Source: Thermorudis peleae (GTDB taxonomy: Bacteria; Chloroflexota; Chloroflexia; Thermomicrobiales; Thermomicrobiaceae). From it: a stretch of 64,000 bases of DNA. This document shows positions 17,413 to 25,969 of the stretch, piece by piece (the first letter of the stretch is position 1; each line of letters begins with the position of its first letter). The notes beneath the pieces are model-generated. The model did not search any database. It saw only the letters and a program-made list of their open reading frames with translations, and was not told the DNA's origin. The translations under genes were made by a program, and so were the position numbers. Where the stretch lies: assembly GCF_000744775.1 (NCBI RefSeq), contig NZ_JQMP01000004.1:186001-250000 (forward strand), written 5' to 3'.

Positions 17413-17628
17413 CTAGTGGCGCTGCGCCGACTCGCCGCCCCCACGCGAGAGCAGAATGGCCACAATCGTGATCAGCGCCATGAGGGTTACGGCCAAGAGA
17501 ATTGACCCATTTGGGCCGACGGTCTCATTGAGGAAGAGCAACGATTCACCGATACCGACAATCAACGCAACGGTGAGGACAACGGCGATCAACGGGATTA
17601 CGATGGCTAACACCACATCTCGTCGCAT
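17413..17628 (-). CDS. Small membrane protein
   Basis: A 71-residue protein with two predicted membrane helices (AIVIPLIAVVLTVALIVGIG and ILLAVTLMALITIVAILL), a short NETVGPNGS loop between them and a polar tail (SRGGGESAQRH). No known family is recognised. The ATG at 17628 follows GAAGGGCGAG. It lies between the Fur-family gene and the aminotransferase on the other strand, apparently alone. Confidence 0.55.
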   Translation of the reverse strand: MRRDVVLAIVIPLIAVVLTVALIVGIGESLLFLNETVGPNGSILLAVTLMALITIVAILLSRGGGESAQRH

Positions 17629-17811
17629 TGCTCGCCCTTCACGTGTGCTCGGCCGCACGTCGAAGGCGCACAGCGTGACGCCCCGTAGCATTATGATGGC
17701 TCAGCGTGGGATCGGCAAGGGCAACGCTTGCCGCGCTGCGTGCCGCTATGCTTCAGTTGCGGTAAACCGAAGAACGCGCCAACCTGCACGGCGCGGGAAG
17801 GGGTAACGGTG

Positions 17812-19014
17812 ATGGAAACACGCGAGAAGCCATCGGACGCCATGCTGGCTGCGCGCATGGCACAGCTGGGCACGGAAAGCGCGTTTGAAGTCCTGGCGCG
17901 GGCGAAGGCGCTCGAAGCACAGGGGCGAGACGTCATCCACCTGGAGATTGGCGAGCCCGACTTTACGACGCCCGCGCACATCATTGAGGCAGCCGTCACG
18001 GCCCTTCACCAGGGCGACACGCACTACACTCCGGCCCCGGGGCTCCCCGAACTGCGGGCAGCCATCGCGGCCGAGGTCAGTCGCACCCGCGGCATTGCCG
18101 TTGACGCCGATCAGGTCGTCGTCACCCCTGGCGGCAAGCCGATCCTGTTCTTCACGATCCTGGCGCTCGCTGAGCCTGGCGTTGAAGTGCTCTATCCCGA
18201 CCCTGGCTTTCCGATCTATGAGTCGGTGATCCGCTTTGCTGGGGCAACGCCCGTGCCGTTGCCGCTGCGCGAAGCCCAGGGATTCGCCTTTGATCCCGAC
18301 GAACTGCGCCAGCTAATCACGCCACGGACGCGTTTGGTCATCCTCAATTCGCCGCATAACCCGACTGGGGCAGTTCTCGGCCCCGACCTCCTCGGCGTGC
18401 TCGCCGATCTTGCGCAGCGCTTCGCGTTCTACGTGCTCTCCGACGAGATTTACTCGCGCATCCTGTATGATGGGCACTTCCACAGCATCGCGAGCCTCCC
18501 CGGAATGGCCGAGCGCACGATCATTCTCGATGGCTTTTCCAAGACCTACGCGATGACCGGCTGGCGACTCGGCTACGGGGTCTTCCCGAAACCGCTCGCC
18601 GAGCCGATCACCCGTTTGGCCATCAACTGCCATTCGTGCGTGCCCGGCTTCACACAGCGTGCTGGCCTCGCGGCCTTGCAGGGGCCGCAGGAGCCGGTAG
18701 CGCAGATGGTCGCCGAGTTCCGCCGGCGGCGCGATGCCGTTGTCGCGGGACTTAACCAGATTCCAGGAATTCGCTGTGCTCTGCCGGCTGGTGCATTCTA
18801 TGTCTTCCCCAATATTCAAGGCATCACGCAGGATACGGCTGCGTTTGCCCGTGCCCTGCTTGACGAGGCTGGGGTTGCTGTGCTCCCCGGCACCGCGTTC
18901 GGGCAGGCCGGCGATGGCTACCTCCGCCTGTCCTACGCCAATTCGTTGGAAAACTTGCAGGCAGCGCTTGAGCGCATTGCGGCATTTGTCGAGCGTTTTG
19001 CTGCAACATCGTGA
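17812..19014 (+). CDS. Class I/II PLP-dependent aminotransferase
   Basis: A 400-residue fold-type I aminotransferase of the AspC/AlaT-like subgroup. Seen are IHLEIGEPDFTTP, LNSPHNPTGAV (Asn contacting PLP), YVLSDEIYSRILYDG (Asp and Tyr), and LDGFSKTYAMTGWRLGY with the PLP-linking Lys and the substrate-binding Arg. The substrate could be aspartate, alanine or an aromatic amino acid. Start: ATG at 17812, after GGGAAGGGG. The amine oxidase gene begins within 25 bases of its stop, so the pair may share an amino-acid or amine pathway. Confidence 0.92.
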   Translation: METREKPSDAMLAARMAQLGTESAFEVLARAKALEAQGRDVIHLEIGEPDFTTPAHIIEAAVTALHQGDTHYTPAPGLPELRAAIAAEVSRTRGIAVDADQVVVTPGGKPILFFTILALAEPGVEVLYPDPGFPIYESVIRFAGATPVPLPLREAQGFAFDPDELRQLITPRTRLVILNSPHNPTGAVLGPDLLGVLADLAQRFAFYVLSDEIYSRILYDGHFHSIASLPGMAERTIILDGFSKTYAMTGWRLGYGVFPKPLAEPITRLAINCHSCVPGFTQRAGLAALQGPQEPVAQMVAEFRRRRDAVVAGLNQIPGIRCALPAGAFYVFPNIQGITQDTAAFARALLDEAGVAVLPGTAFGQAGDGYLRLSYANSLENLQAALERIAAFVERFAATS

Positions 19015-19037
19015 GGGTAAGGGAAAGAGTACGGCGT

Positions 19038-20348
19038 ATGTGTCATACCGTAACCGAGCAAACGACGGTGCTGGTTCTTGGCGCGGGGGCAGCTGGCCTC
19101 GCCGCAGCGCGCCGTCTTCAGGCCGAAGGTGTTCCGGTCATCGTGCTTGAAGCGCGGGAGCGACCGGGCGGCCGGATGTGGTCCTCCGGGCCAGAGATCG
19201 CCCCCTACCCGGTTGAACTTGGTGCCGAGTTTATCCATGGGGATCATGTTGTCACGTGGCAGTGGCTCACCACTTGCGGGCTTCACGCGCTGACCGATCC
19301 AAGCCAGTACCGGCGATACTGGGCGGATGGCGCCCGGCTGATCCACGCACACGCGTTGTCGACGCCAACTGGCGAAAGCCTGTTTGGCGTTCTGGGGGAT
19401 GCCGCTGAAGCATGGCTGGCACGCCACGGCACCGACACGACGTTCGCCGAAGCGCTCCGTGAGTGGGCGCGAAACCACGGCCTGGGGGAGGATCAGGAGC
19501 GCTGGCGCTTATGGGCCACGCTCTGCGCGATCAGCTGGTCGGGTGATCTCGACGAGGTAGGGGTTGCCGGGGAACTTGAGGCGACCTACGAGGGCGACGG
19601 CTGGCGCAACTTCCGTGTCCGTGAAGGCTACGGCCAACTCGCGCACTGCATGGCCGCTGGCCTTGACATTCGCTACGATACCCCTGTCCAGGCGGTCCAC
19701 TGGGAACCGGCTGGTGTCGTCGTCGAAACAGCACGCGGGATATTTCATGCCCAGGCCGCGGTTGTCGCGCTGCCGCTCGGCGTGCTGCAACGTGGCAGCG
19801 TGCGATTCGACCCGCCGTTGCCCGCAGCGCTGCAGGAAGCCATCGACCGGCTTCATCCTGGCCGCGCGCTCAAGGTCGTTGTGCGGCTCCGCGAGCAGGT
19901 GCTGGCTGACGAGATTGGCTGCGTCTTTACGGCTGAGCCGCGGGGCATCTGGGAACGGCCAGGCCTCGGCTTTGGCTCGCTCGACACCGTGCTGAGCTTC
20001 TTGACCGGCGGGCAAGACGCCGCGCGGCTTGCTGCAGCTGGAGACGGCGCGGTCGACCTTGCCCTTGCGGCACTCGAGCGACCGCTCGGCCGCCGGCTGG
20101 TGCCGCTGGTCGAGGCGGCCTGGGTCATCGACTGGATCAACGACCCCTGGTGTTTTGGCGGCTATTCCTTTGAGCCGCCGGGCACCGCTGGGCTCCGCAG
20201 TCGCTTCAGCCAGCCAGTCGGTGACGTACTGTTCTTCGCCGGGGAGGCAACCAACGTCATTCGCCCGGCGACGGTTCACGGCGCGATCGAGAGCGGCGAG
20301 GCGGCCGCGGCCCGGCTGCTCGCTGCCCTCCATCGTCCCGTGGGCTAG
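19038..20348 (+). CDS. Flavin monoamine oxidase family protein
   Basis: A 436-residue FAD-dependent amine oxidase. The dinucleotide fold is VLVLGAGAAGLAAARRL, then VLEARERPGGRMWS and VELGAEFIHG, matching MAO/polyamine-oxidase-like enzymes; the C-terminal FAD motif is VLFFAGEATNVIRPATVHGAIESGEAAAARLL. It oxidises an amine, probably with O2. Start: ATG at 19038, behind AGGGAAAGAG; a GTG at 19011 overlapping the aminotransferase stop is an alternative. Its end overlaps the opposing HAD gene by four bases. Confidence 0.9.
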   Translation: MCHTVTEQTTVLVLGAGAAGLAAARRLQAEGVPVIVLEARERPGGRMWSSGPEIAPYPVELGAEFIHGDHVVTWQWLTTCGLHALTDPSQYRRYWADGARLIHAHALSTPTGESLFGVLGDAAEAWLARHGTDTTFAEALREWARNHGLGEDQERWRLWATLCAISWSGDLDEVGVAGELEATYEGDGWRNFRVREGYGQLAHCMAAGLDIRYDTPVQAVHWEPAGVVVETARGIFHAQAAVVALPLGVLQRGSVRFDPPLPAALQEAIDRLHPGRALKVVVRLREQVLADEIGCVFTAEPRGIWERPGLGFGSLDTVLSFLTGGQDAARLAAAGDGAVDLALAALERPLGRRLVPLVEAAWVIDWINDPWCFGGYSFEPPGTAGLRSRFSQPVGDVLFFAGEATNVIRPATVHGAIESGEAAAARLLAALHRPVG

Positions 20349-21127
20349 GCTGTGCCGGTTCGTAACCACGCCGGCAGCGCCGCGAACGAGGGCAGGACGA
20401 CATCAGGCTGTTCCGAGGAAACAGTGTGTGGACGGTACGCACCGGTCTGCACGAGGATCCCCGTCAGCCCGAGAGCCTGGGCCGGCAGGATGTCATCCTG
20501 CAGCCGATCGCCGACCATCGCGACGGCTTTGGAGGCCGGCAGCCCAAGCTGGGCAAGGCCGATGCGGAAGAAATCCAGTGACGGCTTGCCGACGACGTGC
20601 GCAGTCACGCCAGTTGCGGCCTCAAGCCCGAGGATAAAGGCACCGGCATCTAAGCTGAGCCCATCGCGGCGCTGCCACGACAACCCTTTATGCATCGCCA
20701 CAAACGCTGCGCCGTTGAGCAAGAGGCGGAACGCATGGTTGAGGCGAGCATAGGTGAAGCACTCGCCCGCACCGCCAATCACGACCACACGCGCCTCCGG
20801 GCCGTCCGTCTGCGGAAGATCGGCAAATTCCTCGATGCCGCTCCCTTCGACGAGCACGTAGCACGGCTGGCCTGGATAGCGAGTGCGGACAAACTCAGCA
20901 GCAACGCGGGCGGCGGTAACGATCTGCTCATCGTTGACTGGGAAGCCCAGGCCACGCAGCAGAGTGCCGAGTTCGCGGCGCGAGCGCAGGGTAGTATTAC
21001 TCAACAGCACCAGCGGGATGCCGGCCTGCACGAGCGCGTGAAACGCCTCGGGTGCGCCAGGGATCGGCTCGCCGTCAATGTGCAGCACGCCGTCAATGTC
21101 AACCAGGAGTCCAGCTATCTGCGCCAT
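20345..21127 (-). CDS. HAD-IIA (NagD-like) phosphatase
   Basis: A 260-residue phosphatase of HAD subfamily IIA. Motif I is GLLVDIDGVLHIDGEPIPGA, motif II LLSNTTLRSRREL, motif III the Lys of VGKPSLDFF, and motif IV MVGDRLQDDILPAQALGLTGILVQTGAY. The large C2-type cap lies between motifs II and III. Related proteins act on nucleotides, p-nitrophenyl phosphate or sugar phosphates; the substrate here is unknown. Confidence 0.9.
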   Translation of the reverse strand: MAQIAGLLVDIDGVLHIDGEPIPGAPEAFHALVQAGIPLVLLSNTTLRSRRELGTLLRGLGFPVNDEQIVTAARVAAEFVRTRYPGQPCYVLVEGSGIEEFADLPQTDGPEARVVVIGGAGECFTYARLNHAFRLLLNGAAFVAMHKGLSWQRRDGLSLDAGAFILGLEAATGVTAHVVGKPSLDFFRIGLAQLGLPASKAVAMVGDRLQDDILPAQALGLTGILVQTGAYRPHTVSSEQPDVVLPSFAALPAWLRTGTA

Positions 21128-21239
21128 TGCCTGCCCTTCCGCTGTTCATTGCGCGTTCATCTTGCCATGCCGACACCGTGCTTGACTGGGTTTGTCACGT
21201 TGCGAGACTTACGGTGAACTGAGAGCGAAGGAGTGAAGC

Positions 21240-21677
21240 GTGTTGATGCGCGTACTGTTCCTGTGTACCCAGAATGCAGCGCGTTCGCAAATGGCCGAGG
21301 CACTTTGCGGCTGGCTGACCGATGGCCAGGTTGAAGCACATTCGGCTGGTACCCGACCAACGCGGCCGCATCCCATGGCAATCCGCGTGTTAGGCGAACT
21401 CGGCATCGATTGGAACCAGGCGCAAGCGAAGTCGCTTGACCGGTACCAGGGGCAAACATTTGACTGGGTGATCACGCTCTGCGACGATGCGGCAGAGGCC
21501 TGCCCGGTCTTCCCGGGTGCAGTCGAACGGGCCCACTGGCCATTTCCTGATCCGAGCGCTGTGGTCGGGAGCGAAGAGCAGCAACTGGCCACCTTTCGCT
21601 TTGTCCGCGATGCCTTGCGAGAGCAACTCAGCGACTGGCTCGATACCGTGGCTCCCGGGTTACGTGTCCGCGAGTAG
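21240..21677 (+). CDS. Low-molecular-weight phosphatase / arsenate reductase-like (ArsC, thioredoxin type)
   Basis: A 145-residue protein of the LMW tyrosine-phosphatase fold. The catalytic loop is LCTQNAARSQMAEAL (C-x5-R-S), and the general-acid loop is HWPFPDPSAV. This form is shared by thioredoxin-coupled arsenate reductases and protein phosphatases; the extra resolving Cys pair of ArsC is not obvious (CDDAAEAC may supply it), and no ars genes are adjacent. The start is probably GTG at 21240 (GGAG six bases upstream), or ATG at 21246. Confidence 0.8.
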   Translation: MLMRVLFLCTQNAARSQMAEALCGWLTDGQVEAHSAGTRPTRPHPMAIRVLGELGIDWNQAQAKSLDRYQGQTFDWVITLCDDAAEACPVFPGAVERAHWPFPDPSAVVGSEEQQLATFRFVRDALREQLSDWLDTVAPGLRVRE

Positions 21678-22179
21678 CGCGGCTTGGATCGTTTGGCGAT
21701 ATCGCAAACGAACAGGCGGTGCTGGAAGCTGCAGCAGGTGGTGGCTGGCCTGTCACCGCCGCTCCGCGCCATCCTGGCATGTGCCGCGCCGGAAGGCCCG
21801 CCGGCACCCCGCCAGCACGCAGCCGCGTTGTCACATCCCCTTCGACATCGACTGCTGACGGCACCGCTACCCGTTAGGGCAAACCATACCTCGCGCTGAG
21901 ACATCGGCGCCGATGCCAAGCAAGGAACCGCTTGGCACAGCGGAGTGCCGTGATCGCCCCGGTGGGGTTAGTCTCCAGGTCCTCGGGTCAACCGGTGCGT
22001 TCGGCATGCCGCACCCGCGACCACGCTGCGCCCAGGCAGGTGTACGCAGCGGGGAGTGACACGAGCAGGCGGAGGCTCGCCGGCCGTGCCAGCGTGCCAG
22101 GCACCGCTGATGCCGAACACGTATGAGTTGCGCGGCGCCACTCCAGCTGCAACACGCACGCGTCGGGCGGTTCAGGTAC

Positions 22180-22208
22180 TTGACAACCGTGGGGTGAGCC
22201 GATAGAGT
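22180..22208 (+). promoter_or_regulatory. Sigma-70-type promoter of the iclR-like gene and sugar operon
   Basis: TTGACA at 22180-22185, a 17-base spacer and TAGAGT at 22203-22208. The transcript would start about 100 bases before the regulator's ATG, with the operator candidate immediately downstream. Confidence 0.72.
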
Positions 22209-22222
22209 AAAAGCAAGGCTGT

Positions 22223-22252
22223 AATATCAGACAGTATCCGAAATATCGGACA
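22223..22252. promoter_or_regulatory. Candidate IclR-family operator
   Basis: Two direct copies of AATATC(A/G)GACA at 22223-22233 and 22242-22252; the right copy also sits in an inverted repeat TCCGA-AATA-TCGGA (22237-22250). It lies just after the promoter -10, where a bound repressor would block transcription, and IclR proteins commonly autoregulate. Confidence 0.55.
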
Positions 22253-22316
22253 CACACACCAGCGACATTGCTGTTGGCGCAGATGGTGGACAGCGTCGAG
22301 GAGATCGGACTCAGAG

Positions 22317-23183
22317 ATGCCACGTCAGGTTCCGGCAGTCGTCCGCGCGCTCGATATCCTCGAGCTCTTCTTGCGGCAGTCGCCGCCGCCGGCGTTGTCT
22401 GTCCCCGAGATTGCCGCTGCGTTGAACTTGCCGCGCAGCACAGCCCATGAGCTTGTCGGCACGCTCGTGGCGCGCCGCTACCTCCAGCCTGATGCCCATC
22501 AGCCCCATCGCTTCACGCTGGGAGTGCGCCTCTTTGAACTCGGCAATGCCTACGCCGCTGGACTCGACCTCGCCCGCGAGGGACAGCTGGTTGCGCAGCA
22601 GGTCGCCGCCCGGTGTGGGGAAACGGTGCATGTCGCTGTTCTTGACGGCGTTGAGGTCTTCTACATTGCCAAGGTTGACAGCACGAATCCCGTCCGGCTG
22701 GTCTCCGCCATCGGCAAGCGGTTGCCCGCCCACTGCACTGCCGTGGGGAAGATGCTCCTGTCCGGCCTTGCGGACCACGAACTGGAGGAGCGCTATCGGC
22801 AGGCTGGTGGCCTGGTGGGCATGACCCCGAACAGCATCACCAGTCTCGCGGCGTTGAAAGCCGAGCTGGCGGCAACGCGCCGCCGCGGCCTTGCCTACGA
22901 CAACTGCGAGTCCAACCTTGACGCGCGCTGTGTGGCCGCGCCGGTCTACGACCACGAGGGGCACATGGTCGCGGCGATGAGTATTTCGTTCCCGATTATT
23001 CGCGATGATCCCGTCCGGATTCTTGAACTCGCCCAGTTGATCCGCCAGGGCGCTCGCGCGCTCTCAGAGCGGCTCGGCTACCGCGGGACAGCGCGCTTCG
23101 ACGGTGCGATCGAGCCGCCGCCATGGCATCAGGCAGCAGCGCAGGAGCACGCAGGGGGAGGAGGTGACAAGCCACGAGGATAG
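22317..23183 (+). CDS. IclR-family transcriptional regulator
   Basis: A 288-residue regulator. The N-terminal winged helix is AVVRALDILELFLRQ...LSVPEIAAALNLPRSTAHELVGTLVARRYLQ, and the C-terminal effector domain includes GETVHVAVLDGVEVFYIAKVDS, PAHCTAVGKMLLSGL and GLAYDNCESNLDARCVAAPVYD, the usual IclR ligand pocket. It heads the sugar transport and catabolism operon and probably controls it in response to a sugar acid or related intermediate. The C-terminal 25 residues are a polar, Gly-rich tail beyond the usual family end. Confidence 0.92.
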   Translation: MPRQVPAVVRALDILELFLRQSPPPALSVPEIAAALNLPRSTAHELVGTLVARRYLQPDAHQPHRFTLGVRLFELGNAYAAGLDLAREGQLVAQQVAARCGETVHVAVLDGVEVFYIAKVDSTNPVRLVSAIGKRLPAHCTAVGKMLLSGLADHELEERYRQAGGLVGMTPNSITSLAALKAELAATRRRGLAYDNCESNLDARCVAAPVYDHEGHMVAAMSISFPIIRDDPVRILELAQLIRQGARALSERLGYRGTARFDGAIEPPPWHQAAAQEHAGGGGDKPRG

Positions 23184-23244
23184 GCAGCGACGTTCTTCGG
23201 CTACGGTGTGTTGGGAAGAGGGCACAACAGTGACGGAGGAGACT

Positions 23245-24348
23245 ATGCCGAATTACGGAATGCGCTGGACACGACGACAGGTGCTTGGTGCTGCTGCGGC
23301 AGGCGCAGCATCGCTGCTCCTCGCCGCCTGCGGGCAACAGGCGACACCAACCCCGACCACGGCCCCAGCTGCGCAACCGGCGGCATCGCCGACGCCAGCG
23401 GCGACGAAGGCCGCCGCATCACCAACAGCGGCAGCAAGCCCAACCGCGGCATCAACCGGAACCCAGATGGCGGTGCCGACGGTCGCGGCGGGAACCAAGA
23501 TCACGATCGCGATCGTCCCGAAACTCGTTCACCCGTTCTTTGAGGACGTGCGCAAAGGCGCGAGCCAGAAAGCGCAAGAACTCGGCGTGACCCTCCAGTG
23601 GGTTGCCCCGCAAACGGCCGATCCGGCAACGCAAGTAAAGATGATCGAAGATCTCATCACGAAGAAAGTCAACGCCATCTCAATCTCGCCGAATGACCCG
23701 AAGTCCGTCGAGCCTGTGATCGCCGAGGGCATGAAGCAAGGCATCTTGATGATGACCTTCGACTCTGATTCGCCGAACAGCCAACGGGTGATGTACATCG
23801 GCACCGACAATACCAATGCCGGCAAAGCCCAAGGCCAAGCGCTGGCGCAGTTGCTTGGGGGCAAGGGCAAGATCGGCATCCTGACCGGCGGTCTGAGCGC
23901 CCTGAACCTCAACCAACGGATCGACGGCCTGAAGCAGGCCGTTGGCTCGTCGATCCAGGTCGTCGATATCCAGGCGACGGACGACGACGCGCAGAAGGCG
24001 CTGAGCGTCAGCGAGGCGATGCTCCGCGCACATCCTGACCTCGACGGGATTGCCTGTGTCAGCGCGACTGGCGGTCCGGCGCTTGCGCAAGTCCTCAAGG
24101 GGCCAGACTTCAAGGATCGCATCGGCAAGCTCAAGATCGTTGCCTTCGACGACCTGGATGAGACCAAGCGGGCCATTCAGGAGGGAATTATCCAGGCCAC
24201 GATGGTGCAGCGACCGGTGCAGATGGGTGTGCTGACGGTCCAGTGGGCATATGATATTCTCACTGGGAAAGCGAAGCCCCCGTTCCAGAACATCGACACG
24301 GGAGTCACCGTCGTGACGAAGGACAACCTCACGTCCTACACCAAGTGA
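23245..24348 (+). CDS. Sugar ABC transporter substrate-binding lipoprotein
   Basis: A 367-residue exported binding protein of the RbsB/periplasmic-binding-protein type I family. The signal has a twin-Arg-like TRRQVL followed by a lipobox LLLAAC, so it is probably a lipoprotein. A Thr/Ala/Pro linker (residues 35-80) precedes the ligand domain, which begins ITIAIVPKLVHPFFEDVRKGA and contains ISPNDPKSVEPVI, GTDNTNAGKAQGQAL and IDTGVTVVTKDNL. The ATG at 23245 follows CGGAGGAG. It works with the ATPase and permease encoded further on. Confidence 0.92.
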   Translation: MPNYGMRWTRRQVLGAAAAGAASLLLAACGQQATPTPTTAPAAQPAASPTPAATKAAASPTAAASPTAASTGTQMAVPTVAAGTKITIAIVPKLVHPFFEDVRKGASQKAQELGVTLQWVAPQTADPATQVKMIEDLITKKVNAISISPNDPKSVEPVIAEGMKQGILMMTFDSDSPNSQRVMYIGTDNTNAGKAQGQALAQLLGGKGKIGILTGGLSALNLNQRIDGLKQAVGSSIQVVDIQATDDDAQKALSVSEAMLRAHPDLDGIACVSATGGPALAQVLKGPDFKDRIGKLKIVAFDDLDETKRAIQEGIIQATMVQRPVQMGVLTVQWAYDILTGKAKPPFQNIDTGVTVVTKDNLTSYTK

Positions 24349-24357
24349 ACGAGTGTG

Positions 24358-24393
24358 GGGGGGCAGCCAGGTCTCACTGCGTGGCTGCCCCCC
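24358..24393 (+). terminator. Intercistronic hairpin between binding protein and ATPase genes
   Basis: GGGGGGCAGCCA (24358-24369) pairs with TGGCTGCCCCCC (24382-24393), a 12-base perfect stem with a 12-base loop, nine bases after the binding-protein stop. Such hairpins commonly protect the upstream message or attenuate transcription, giving more binding protein than ATPase. Confidence 0.7.
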
Positions 24394-24418
24394 GGCAGGC
24401 AACGTGATGAGGGAGCAC

Positions 24419-25954
24419 ATGGAACAGCAGGGCGAGGCGGCAGCCGAGCGCGTCCCAATTCTCGAAGCGCGCGACATTCACAAGCGTTTCCCAGGTGTCC
24501 ACGCACTCACCGGCGTCTCCCTGACCGTCTACCCAGGCGAAGTCCTCGCGATCGTCGGCGAAAATGGCGCTGGCAAGTCGACCTTAATGAAGATTCTCTC
24601 TGGTGCCCTCCAGCCAGACGACGGCGTGATCTGCATCGACGGGCAGCCAGTACGCTTCGCCGACCCACGCGATGCGCTCGCCCACGGCATCGCCATCATC
24701 TATCAGGAGTTGAGCCTCATCGATAAGCTCACGGTCGCTGAAAATCTCTTGCTGGGACAACTTCCTGGACGCGAGAGCGCCACCTGGCTGGTCGATTGGC
24801 CAACGGTATGGCAAAAAGCCAGCGCACTCCTCGAGCAAGTCGGGTTGTCGCTTGACCCGCAGGTGCCGGTTGCCCGCCTGAGCGTTGGCCAGAAGCAGCT
24901 GGTGGAGATTGCACGGGCGCTCTCACGGAACGCGCGGGTGCTCATCCTCGACGAGCCGACGAGCGCGCTGTCGCTGCAAGAAACCGAGCGCCTCTTCGCC
25001 TTGCTGCGCGACGTGCGCGCCCGCGGCGTGGCAATCCTCTATATTTCCCATCGCCTCGACGAAATTTTCGCGCTTGCTGACCGGATCACCGTCATGCGCG
25101 ACGGGCAGGTCGTCGCGACGCTGCCAGCGCGCGATGCGACGCGTGAGCAACTCATCCGGCTGATGGTTGGGCGCGACCTCCAGGCCTTCTACGCTGACCT
25201 GCCCGATCCCGAGCCGCGTGTCCGCCTTGAGGTGCGCGGGCTGAGCCGCCGTGGCGTGTTACAGGACATCACCCTCAGCATCCGCGCCGGTGAGATTGTC
25301 GGGCTGGCAGGGTTAGTCGGCGCTGGCCGTACGGAACTCGCGCGCTGCCTCTTTGGCGTTGACCCCTACGACACCGGCGAAATGCTTGTCGATGGACAGC
25401 CGGTGCGAATTCGCACCCCGCGTGATGCGGTACGGCTCGGCATCGGTTTCGTGCCAGAAGACCGGAAGCTGCAAGCGCTCGTGCTCATCCTTGCTGTCCG
25501 GCAGAACACCACGCTGCCGCTCATTCCCATGCTCAGCCGACTCGGCATTTTCCAACAACGGCGCGAGCGCGTGCTGGCGCAGCGGTACGTCGAGGAGCTG
25601 CGCATCCGCACCCCGTCGGTCGACCAGCGGGTCATGAACTTGAGCGGTGGCAATCAGCAGAAAGTCGTGTTAGCGCGTTGGCTTGCCGCGCAGTCGCGCA
25701 TCCTGATCCTCGACGAGCCGACGCGGGGTATTGATGTCGGCGCCAAGGCCGAAGTGCACAAGCTTATCGCCGATCTTGCCCGGCAGGGAGTCGCCATCCT
25801 GCTGATCTCCTCAGAACTCCCGGAAGTGCTGGCGATGAGCCACCGGATTCTGGTGATGCGCGAAGGACGCATTGTCGCCGAATTCCCCCGCTCGCAAGCA
25901 ACCGAGGAACGCGTGCTCGCTGCGGCGACGGGACACGCGAGCGTGATGTCGTGA
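24419..25954 (+). CDS. Sugar ABC transporter ATPase, RbsA/MglA type (two ATP-binding domains)
   Basis: A 511-residue tandem ATPase. NBD1 has Walker A GENGAGKST, signature LSVGQKQLVEIARAL and Walker B LILDEPTSAL. NBD2 has the degenerate GLVGAGRTE, then LSGGNQQKVVLARWLA and LILDEPTRGIDVGAK. These are the hallmarks of the monosaccharide (CUT2) class. Start: ATG at 24419, preceded by TGAGGGAG; an ATG four codons earlier is less well placed. Three enzyme genes separate it from its permease, which is unusual for CUT2 operons. Confidence 0.95.
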   Translation: MEQQGEAAAERVPILEARDIHKRFPGVHALTGVSLTVYPGEVLAIVGENGAGKSTLMKILSGALQPDDGVICIDGQPVRFADPRDALAHGIAIIYQELSLIDKLTVAENLLLGQLPGRESATWLVDWPTVWQKASALLEQVGLSLDPQVPVARLSVGQKQLVEIARALSRNARVLILDEPTSALSLQETERLFALLRDVRARGVAILYISHRLDEIFALADRITVMRDGQVVATLPARDATREQLIRLMVGRDLQAFYADLPDPEPRVRLEVRGLSRRGVLQDITLSIRAGEIVGLAGLVGAGRTELARCLFGVDPYDTGEMLVDGQPVRIRTPRDAVRLGIGFVPEDRKLQALVLILAVRQNTTLPLIPMLSRLGIFQQRRERVLAQRYVEELRIRTPSVDQRVMNLSGGNQQKVVLARWLAAQSRILILDEPTRGIDVGAKAEVHKLIADLARQGVAILLISSELPEVLAMSHRILVMREGRIVAEFPRSQATEERVLAAATGHASVMS

Positions 25955-25969
25955 GCGGAAGGATCATGC

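Larger units (their letters stand above)
21678..22316. other. 639-base intergenic region
   Basis: I see no credible gene here: the open frames are short, lack ribosome sites and show no family features. From 22180 on it holds the promoter and operator of the IclR gene (separate entries). A dyad (GGTGCG near 21997 with CGCACC near 22012) could form a hairpin. Confidence 0.6.

Noticed and set aside
21240-21677. Arsenic resistance cluster
   Set aside because: No arsR, arsB or acr3 gene is nearby; the ArsC-like protein alone may be a phosphatase.
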